From assembly GCA_900551635.1 (NCBI GenBank), contig URWQ01000129.1:1-5019 (forward strand): 5,019 nt of DNA, read 5' to 3'. Under the pieces are notes generated by a model. It saw nothing but the letters and a program-made list of their open reading frames with translations, did not search any database and had not been told where the DNA came from. Below are positions 1 through 4,249 of this stretch, piece by piece. This DNA comes from an uncultured Collinsella sp. (GTDB taxonomy: Bacteria > Actinomycetota > Coriobacteriia > Coriobacteriales > Coriobacteriaceae). Each line of letters begins with the position of its first letter. Within the stretch, counting starts at the first letter, position 1. The position numbers and the translations under genes are program-made.

Positions 1-804
1 GTAATCGCCCGCCCAGGTCTCAGCGGCCAGATCCTCGGCGGATGCCGTGAGAATGTGGTTCACGAGCGACTGCACCTCCTGGTAGCGGTCGCCCAGCGCG
101 TGCTTGCGGTCGTCGCCGTCTCCGAGCTCGCCAGCGAGCACCTTCGCCGCGAGGTCTGCTGCAGGCGTCTCGTCGATGCCGTGGATAAGCGAGTCGGGAT
201 CGCCGTTGGAGCCGCCCACCATGGCCTCCCACTCCGCGCGGGAGATATAGCACTTGTTGATGTCGAGGTTGCCCGCCCAGCCGTCCAAGCGCCCGCAAGA
301 GGAGTACTGGCGGATGGCGCAATCGTAAGCGCCCTCGTGCCACGGCGCGTCCTGGTAGCCAGTGGGATTCATGTCGGCGTACTGTGCCACCCACGTCTTA
401 GCATCGGTGAGGCCCCACGGGAACACGCTCTTGGATGCGTAGATACCGATGCGATCCACGCTCACGCCAAGAAGCTCGGCCAAACGCTCTGCCATGGCCT
501 TGAGGTAGGACGTGTCGCCCCATGCCTTGTTGCCCCGCTCCTCCCAGTCGATGAAGAACGCGGCCTTGCCGACGTAGCCCTTGCAGCGCTCATAGAAGTA
601 CTCGGCCTCCGCCTCGGCATCACCTCCGTTGACGTAGTGGTACACGCCGACGAGCTTGCCAAGACCGATCGCCTGCTGGATTTGGCGGTCGCAGTCGGGC
701 GACACGTAGCGCGTGCCCTCGGTAGCCTTGCAGATAACGAAGTCGAACGGGACAGCCGCGAGGTTGATGCCGTTCTGCCAATTGCTGATGTCTATTCCGT
801 TCAT
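1..804 (-). CDS. GH25 muramidase endolysin with Cpl-7-type repeats (3' end outside window)
   Basis: Phage endolysin predicted to cut the MurNAc-GlcNAc bond of peptidoglycan at the end of infection. The 268 visible residues begin M-N-G-I-D-I-S-N-W-Q, the usual GH25 opening. Acidic residues at the expected catalytic positions are D5 (DIS), D86 and E88 (FFIDWEE) and D181 (NLDIN). The GH25 domain covers about residues 1-195. After a short linker, residues about 217-250 (DLAAKVLAGELGDG-DDRKHALG...VQSLVN) match the Cpl-7/CW_7 wall-binding repeat pattern, and a second repeat starts at about residue 258 (DLAAETWAGDY) and is cut by the window edge. No stop codon is seen, so the gene continues to the left. 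The start ATG (804-802) lies one base after the stop of the upstream C39 peptidase gene; an AGGGAG sits 11 nt upstream. It is the last gene seen in the lysis operon. Family assignment is firm; that it is the main endolysin is inferred from the adjacent holin. Confidence 0.93.
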   Translation of the reverse strand, partial: MNGIDISNWQNGINLAAVPFDFVICKATEGTRYVSPDCDRQIQQAIGLGKLVGVYHYVNGGDAEAEAEYFYERCKGYVGKAAFFIDWEERGNKAWGDTSYLKAMAERLAELLGVSVDRIGIYASKSVFPWGLTDAKTWVAQYADMNPTGYQDAPWHEGAYDCAIRQYSSCGRLDGWAGNLDINKCYISRAEWEAMVGGSNGDPDSLIHGIDETPAADLAAKVLAGELGDGDDRKHALGDRYQEVQSLVNHILTASAEDLAAETWAGDY

Positions 805-805
805 T

Positions 806-1467
806 CTATTCAGCGCTCCCTATCGCTATGAAATAAGCCCAATCAACTTGTTCGTACTGCTCGCGGCTCAGCCGCACCACGCCCTCGTAGGGGTCGTGGA
901 AGGTCGCCGCCTCGCCGTCCCATCCGCAAAGCAGGACGATGTGCCCGCCGTAGTTCGTGCCGCCTTCGCGGAGCTGGCCAGTTAGAATGAACTGGGGCGG
1001 CAAAACACCATCCAGCCGCCAGCCGCCTCGTCCAAGGCGTCATCGGCGTTGTCGTGGATAGGCGTGTAGCCCAAAGCCTGGTCGTTCGCGTTCATCCAAC
1101 GGCAGAACTTTTCCATGTCGTTCACGCCGTCCGTGAGGCACGATTCGCCAACGAAGCCCAGCATCTGCGCCGGCGTGCATGCCTGTCCGTAGAGCCATTC
1201 CCACGCCATGGCCGCGCACGTGAGGCCGCAGCCGGCAGCAGCCAGGTCTTCGCCCGCATACGAAAGCCCGCCCCAGCGCTCGTCTGCTTGGAGGTAGACG
1301 GGCACCTCGGCGGGCTTGTCGAGCGGCTTGTCGTAGATGACGGGCAAAGGCTCTTCCTTCGGCACCTTCGGCACGTTAGAGGCTATAAGCGCCACGTCGG
1401 CGAAGGCGGCGAGCAAAGCAAGCAGCGAGATGGCGGCGGCGATGCGCACGAGGCGCTTGCCACCCAT
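806..1467 (-). pseudogene. Signal-anchored C39-type cysteine peptidase, split by a frameshift
   Basis: Two overlapping reading frames together make one C39/papain-like peptidase of about 220 aa. The first frame (1467-982, 161 aa) starts with ATG; AAGGA lies 9 nt upstream, inside the end of the putative holin gene. It has a short basic N-terminus, a hydrophobic Ala/Leu-rich segment (residues about 9-29), a Pro/Lys linker, then VPVYLQADERWGG and GCGLTC with the likely nucleophile C80. It runs out of frame after GGWMVF at a T4 run (1005-1002) and stops at 982. The second frame resumes at 1003 with PPQFILTGQL and holds the expected histidine (GGHIVLLCGWD, H176 of the joined protein) and aspartate (FHDPYEG, D192), ending at 806. 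One extra T, or a -1 ribosomal slip, restores the full catalytic Cys-His-Asp set. It lies between the putative holin and the endolysin, so a role in lysis or wall/peptide cleavage is inferred. Sequencing error, real decay and recoding are all possible. Confidence 0.75.
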
Positions 1468-1469
1468 TC

Positions 1470-1778
1470 CTAGTCGTCCTTCTTCGGAGTGCCCATGGCA
1501 AGCAGCGCGTCGAGCCACTTGTCTGTCACGCCGACCGCCTTGAAGGCTGCATATGCCACCTGCACGCCGCCTACCGCGGCGAAGATGGACGTAACCCACG
1601 CCGTGGGGTCAGTCGGCATACCCCCGGCCATGGCCGTCAATGCGCCGCACAGCGCCGATACTGCGATGGCCGTCCAGCGGGCGACATTGCCGGTCATCGC
1701 CTTCGTCTTGATAGCCTGCACGATATAGGGCACCACGAGGACGGTCAGCACCGTGAGTCCTGCCTGTATATCAGTCAT
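1470..1778 (-). CDS. Putative phage holin, three membrane segments
   Basis: A 102-aa, mostly hydrophobic protein. Three candidate membrane helices are visible: residues about 6-23 (GLTVLTVLVVPYIVQAI), 35-53 (WTAIAVSALCGALTAMAGG) and 61-80 (WVTSIFAAVGGVQVAYAAFK). It ends in a charged tail (GTPKKDD). Small size, multiple helices, a charged C-terminus and a position just before cell-wall hydrolase genes are the usual marks of a holin, which opens the membrane to time lysis; I cannot assign a specific holin family by eye. The start ATG has AGGGAGA 5 nt upstream. The gene begins 2 nt after the stop of the preceding coiled-coil gene, and its stop is 2 nt before the C39 peptidase ATG, so these genes are clearly co-transcribed. 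Function is inferred from topology and context. Confidence 0.75.
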   Translation of the reverse strand: MTDIQAGLTVLTVLVVPYIVQAIKTKAMTGNVARWTAIAVSALCGALTAMAGGMPTDPTAWVTSIFAAVGGVQVAYAAFKAVGVTDKWLDALLAMGTPKKDD

Positions 1779-1780
1779 CT

Positions 1781-2194
1781 TTATCTCCCTGTCTCCTTGT
1801 TGTACATGAGGTCGACTCGGTCGTAGATATGGTCGACCTTCTCGGCCATGCCCTGGCTACGCGCCTGGCTGTGGACCAAGTCCGCGTGGAGGACGTCATT
1901 TGACGCGACAACCGACTCCATGAGCGTTTTCATTCCTTCAATCAGGGTGTTGCTGCGCTCCATCTGGGCGGCGATGCGCCCCTCCATTTGGGACCGCTCG
2001 CGGTCGCGCTGCGCCCTCTCGTCGACTTCGGCCTGCTTGCGCTCCTCGCGCTTCAGGTCGAGCTCGCCCTTCCGCTGGTTTTGGCGTTTGTACTCCTCAA
2101 GAAATTGTCTCCCGAAGTAGAACGCAACGAGCGTCAGGAGCACGCCGCCAAGCCAAGCCGGTCCGTAAGGCGCAAAAAGCTTGAGCACTTCCAT
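1781..2194 (-). CDS. Membrane-anchored coiled-coil protein of the lysis cassette, unknown function
   Basis: A 137-aa protein starting at the ATG with a strong AAGGAGGG 8 nt upstream. A longer in-frame extension to 2311 is possible but overlaps the XkdX-like gene and is not supported. The N-terminus carries one membrane helix (residues about 13-28, AWLGGVLLTLVAFYFG), followed by a long charged stretch rich in Lys, Glu, Arg and Gln (about 32-80) and a second amphipathic part (about 85-130, including HADLVHSQARSQGMAEKVDHIYDRVDLMY). This is typical of a coiled coil. The layout is the reverse of XhlA-type haemolysin proteins, which carry the membrane helix at the C-terminus, and superficially like an inner-membrane spanin. 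Lying directly upstream of the putative holin, it may modulate holin action or anchor a complex. I do not recognise the family. Confidence 0.8.
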   Translation of the reverse strand: MEVLKLFAPYGPAWLGGVLLTLVAFYFGRQFLEEYKRQNQRKGELDLKREERKQAEVDERAQRDRERSQMEGRIAAQMERSNTLIEGMKTLMESVVASNDVLHADLVHSQARSQGMAEKVDHIYDRVDLMYNKETGR

Positions 2195-2202
2195 CCTGGG
2201 CG

Positions 2203-2210
2203 CCCTCCTT
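2203..2210 (-). promoter_or_regulatory. Shine-Dalgarno site that decides the coiled-coil protein start
   Basis: AAGGAGGG lies 8 nt before the ATG at 2194. It falls between the XkdX-like stop (2215) and this ATG, which argues against the longer in-frame start at 2311. Confidence 0.75.
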
Positions 2211-2214
2211 CCGC

Positions 2215-2382
2215 CTATTCGGCCGTGTACTCCTCGCCGGTGATTTCCTTGTACTCGTCGGCGGTGATCCATTTGCACTCGACAGCCTTGTAGACGCGCG
2301 CCTTGCTCCAAAGGTCTTTGTCGTAGTACTTCTTGACCTTCGCGAAGTGCTTGGAATGCTCAACGGTTTTCTTCGTAGCCAT
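2215..2382 (-). CDS. XkdX-like small phage protein
   Basis: A 55-aa protein. It contains HSKHFAKVKKYYDKDLWSKARVYKAV and ends ITADEYKEITGEEYTAE. This is the pattern of the XkdX family: a short phage protein with a Lys/Tyr-rich start, a 'lWs..rv..av' core and a 'W-I-T-a-e-E-y-k-e-I-T-G-e' end, encoded between tail-fibre and lysis genes in many phages of Gram-positive bacteria. Its exact role is not known. The ATG overlaps the TAA stop of the upstream gene by one base (TAATG), and the sequence AGGTGA lies 6 nt upstream, so translation is probably coupled. Family assignment rests on motif recognition by eye. Confidence 0.85.
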   Translation of the reverse strand: MATKKTVEHSKHFAKVKKYYDKDLWSKARVYKAVECKWITADEYKEITGEEYTAE

Positions 2383-2708
2383 TACTGGTCACCTCCCACG
2401 GTCATGAGCAGGTAGTCGATGTTCGCCGTGTTGGTCTCGGTCTGCGTCGGCTGGGACGCCTGCTCGCGCATCTGTTCGAGCAGCGCCGGGAGGTCGGGCA
2501 CCTCGCCGTTGGCGTAGGCGGCGAGCGCGGAGGTGTAGGCGAGCTTTCGCGCCTTCCGCTCCACGTACTCGTCATCGTCGATAACGCCCGCGTCGTGCGC
2601 CGCGTCGGGGTCGCCGATCTGCGACAGCAGGTCGCGCAGGGCGTTGACCTCGGCCAGGGTGCCGTCTCGAAGCTCGTCGGGGCGCGGCATGTCTTCCTCA
2701 GTGTCCAT
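2382..2708 (-). CDS. Small phage tail-region protein upstream of the XkdX-like gene
   Basis: A 108-aa acidic protein whose function I cannot name. Residues about 18-64 look helical (LAEVNALRDLLSQIG ... ERKARKLAYTSALAAYANG). The C-terminus has a Gln/Thr-rich linker followed by ANIDYLLMT (residues 95-103). A short '..NIDYL.MM/T' ending is common in phage proteins encoded just before XkdX, in the position of XkdW-like proteins; homology to XkdW itself is not shown. The start is the first ATG of the operon, supported by a strong Shine-Dalgarno AAGGAAGGAG 5 nt upstream. It is the first gene after the RT terminator and probably the first gene of the lysis transcript. Confidence 0.8.
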   Translation of the reverse strand: MDTEEDMPRPDELRDGTLAEVNALRDLLSQIGDPDAAHDAGVIDDDEYVERKARKLAYTSALAAYANGEVPDLPALLEQMREQASQPTQTETNTANIDYLLMTVGGDQ

Positions 2709-2713
2709 GCGGA

Positions 2714-2723
2714 CTCCTTCCTT
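2714..2723 (-). promoter_or_regulatory. Strong ribosome binding site at the head of the lysis operon
   Basis: AAGGAAGGAG is centred a standard distance (5 nt gap) before the ATG at 2708. About 60 nt of leader separate it from the terminator; no convincing promoter was seen in that leader. Confidence 0.75.
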
Positions 2724-2785
2724 ATCGGGGAATGTGCCGCCATCGTATTAGCGCCGTGAGATTGCCTGACCGTTTGGGCGGGCGC

Positions 2786-2816
2786 GAAGAAAGAAGGCGC
2801 GCCGCAGCACGCCTTC
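2786..2816 (-). terminator. Rho-independent terminator after the reverse transcriptase
   Basis: On the minus strand GAAGGCG and CGCCTTC form a 7-bp stem (2816-2810 with 2799-2793). The loop between them can form two further GC pairs. The T-rich tail TTTCTTC follows directly. It lies 63 nt after the RT stop (31 nt after the alternative stop at 2847) and 77 nt before the next gene, so it should separate the RT transcript from the lysis operon. Confidence 0.75.
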
Positions 2817-2878
2817 GCTGTCTTGGTTATTTCGTTTTCGACCCGTCTAGGCCGCCGTTTTGAGTTGCCGCCCTTCCG

Positions 2879-4057
2879 CTATGGCGAGGGCGTTCCTCCC
2901 GAATCGTCTCTCGGGCTTGGTTGCATTGAGCAACCCCCCCCCGCGAGATTTTCGAACAGGCTGCGGTACAGCGCGTCCATGGCCAGCACGCTGCGGTGCG
3001 CGTCCAAGTGAGCCATGCCGCCGCGCCAGCTCTGGTAGCTCTGCTGCACCTGCTCGGGCGTCATGACCCCCTCGGCCACCATGCGCGCCATCTTCTTCAG
3101 CTTGCGTCGCTCGCGCGTGATGGAGTCGCGGCACGGCTTCATGACGATGCGGCCCGTTTCGGTGTAGAAGATGCGCTTCTTCAGCCACGTGAAGCCGCGC
3201 GTCAGCTTCACCACGCGGGTCTTGCGCGGGTTCAGCGCGATGCCGAGCTTCGCGCACTCGTGCTCTATCAGCAGAAGGCACACTTGCAGGTACTCCTTGG
3301 ACTCGTGGATCAGGTAGAAGTCGTCCATGTAGCGCCCGTAGGCCTCGGGGCGCAGCATCTCGGCCACGTAGTGGTCGATGCGGTTGGGGTGCGCCACCGC
3401 GCATATCTGGTTTGGCTCGCTGCCCAGGCCCAGGCCGACCTCGCCCTGCGCGTCTATCAGGCGGTGCTCAAGGGCGACCACGCGCGGGTCGAGCAGCGCG
3501 TCGGCCACCTGCCGCTTGGCCGGCTCGTGGGCAATGCGCGCGAAGTAGTCGGAGAAGTCGCCCAGCAGTATGTAGCCCTCGCGCCCATGCCGCCGCCAGT
3601 GGTCGGCCAGGTGGCGCTTGAGCAGCTTAAGGGCGTAGTCGGTGCCGCGCCCCTTGATGTTGGCGGAGTTCGCGGATACGAGCGTGGGGACTATCGCGGG
3701 CACGAGGGCGTTCTGGGACAGCGACTTCTGCACCACGCGCTCGGGGAAGTGCACTGCACTGATGTGGCGCAGCTTGCCGCGCTCCCACAGGTCGAAGCGG
3801 ATGAAACCCCGGCATATGTCGCGGCCCTCCAAAAGGTCTTGGCGCGATTTCACGGCGTTTCGCAGGTAGTCCTTCATGTACCGCTGCGTCGAGGCCTTCC
3901 ACATGACGCCCCGCGCGGCCTGCTTGGAAGCCTTGCACAGGCTGTTGAGGTCGGCCACCGTCTCAAGGGTGCACGCCTTGACGCGCTCGGCCTTTGCCTT
4001 GGCCCGCTTCTCCTCGCGGCGCTTCCGGCGTGCGGCCCGCCTTTGCTCCGAGTTCAT
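2879..4057 (-). CDS. Phage reverse transcriptase, diversity-generating retroelement type
   Basis: RNA-dependent DNA polymerase of 392 aa. In order: a very basic N-terminus (residues about 6-27), a fingers region with HFPERVVQKSL (103-) and KGRGTDYAL (135-143), motif A LLGDFSDYF with catalytic D167, motif B GLGLGSEPNQICAVAHPNRIDHYV (208-), motif C RYMDDF with catalytic D245 and D246, motif D LGIALNPRKT (271-280), then TWLKKRIFY and a helical thumb with SYQSWRGGM (340-348). There is no endonuclease, maturase or protease domain. Motif B aligns with the LGNxxSQ...D-H-Y-V layout of DGR RTs, but reads GSEPNQ. I chose ATG 4057 (GGGGTG 6 nt upstream, weak); GTG 4066 in frame is an alternative giving 395 aa. 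The upstream neighbour is a DUF6273-like protein with an Asn-rich C-terminus, supporting a DGR role in copying a template RNA to diversify it. No template repeat is visible nearby. A G9 run near the end makes the last ~14 residues uncertain. Confidence 0.9.
   Translation of the reverse strand: MNSEQRRAARRKRREEKRAKAKAERVKACTLETVADLNSLCKASKQAARGVMWKASTQRYMKDYLRNAVKSRQDLLEGRDICRGFIRFDLWERGKLRHISAVHFPERVVQKSLSQNALVPAIVPTLVSANSANIKGRGTDYALKLLKRHLADHWRRHGREGYILLGDFSDYFARIAHEPAKRQVADALLDPRVVALEHRLIDAQGEVGLGLGSEPNQICAVAHPNRIDHYVAEMLRPEAYGRYMDDFYLIHESKEYLQVCLLLIEHECAKLGIALNPRKTRVVKLTRGFTWLKKRIFYTETGRIVMKPCRDSITRERRKLKKMARMVAEGVMTPEQVQQSYQSWRGGMAHLDAHRSVLAMDALYRSLFENLAGGGCSMQPSPRDDSGGTPSP
2934..2942 (-). 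repeat. G9 homopolymer in the RT 3' end
   Basis: Nine consecutive G on the coding strand, read as GCG GGG GGG GGT. It is the longest homopolymer I see in the window. As written, the RT continues GGGCSMQPSPRDD and stops at 2879. With one more G, it reads GGGLLNATKPERRFG and stops at 2847, giving about 403 aa. The catalytic core is unaffected either way. Confidence 0.85.
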
Positions 4058-4066
4058 AGAAGGCAC

Positions 4067-4249
4067 CCCGCACGGCTTGCAATGTGGCTCTGACAGCCGC
4101 TTGAGGTATGGCCATGAAACGCGGCGAAGCCACGGAGCGCCGCGCCATGCAAGCAGCGTCCGGCCACCCTCGCGGGGTGCGTATTTACGGGCTCGCGCCC
4201 GATGGTCGCGCCTTCCTTCCTCTCAGCGCTCTGCTTTCGGCCCGCTGGC
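4067..4249 (-). other. Structured spacer between target gene and RT
   Basis: 183 nt with no convincing gene. Read on the minus strand after the target stop it holds: CAGCG/CGCTG (4247-4243 with 4228-4224); AGGAAGGAAGG (4221-4211), a strong Shine-Dalgarno-like run with no start codon at a useful distance; CGGGC-GCGA-GCCCG (4201-4188), a 5-bp stem with a GNRA tetraloop; CACCC/GGGTG around a CGCGA loop soon after; CGCGGCG/CGCCGCG (4144-4138 with 4126-4120), an 11-nt loop; and a long-range GCTTGCA/TGCAAGC pair (4154-4148 with 4081-4075) enclosing the latter. The RT frame is open back to 4223 but has no ATG, GTG or TTG before GTG 4066. This is where many DGRs carry their template repeat, but nothing here resembles the target's 3' end. 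It may be a structured RNA element or simply GC-rich spacer. Confidence 0.4.
4188..4201 (-). other. GNRA-capped hairpin downstream of the variable region
   Basis: CGGGC GCGA GCCCG: a perfect 5-bp GC stem with a GCGA tetraloop, 48 nt after the target stop. In the Bordetella phage DGR a small hairpin downstream of the variable region helps mark the recipient site. Equivalence here is inference; the distance is larger. Confidence 0.35.

Noticed and set aside
250..290. Second weak likeness to the VR (TAGCAC...GTTG...)
   Set aside because: Encodes the GH25 NLDINKCYI strand; alignment needs gaps and mismatches not limited to adenine.
628..655. Short likeness to the VR in the endolysin (GTTGACGTAG followed by a CAC-rich stretch)
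   Set aside because: Encodes the conserved GVYHYVN strand of the GH25 domain; the match is about 10 nt and does not extend, so it is not a template repeat.
55..831. Long plus-strand open frame of 258 codons opposite the endolysin
   Set aside because: It is the antisense shadow of the GH25 gene, whose protein has clear catalytic motifs; long opposite frames are expected at this GC content.
2730..2775. Possible promoter for the lysis operon with TAATAC/TACGAT as -10
   Set aside because: No -35 close to TTGACA at 16-18 nt; a single AT-rich hexamer is not enough.
2996..4093. Plus-strand open frame of 365 codons opposite the RT
   Set aside because: Antisense shadow; low-complexity His/Leu/Val/Arg content, and the minus frame holds all RT motifs.
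3963..4148. Small minus-strand frame (61 codons) just before and into the RT
   Set aside because: No good ribosome binding site, overlaps the RT start in another frame and is Ala/Arg/Gly-rich; treated as a shadow.
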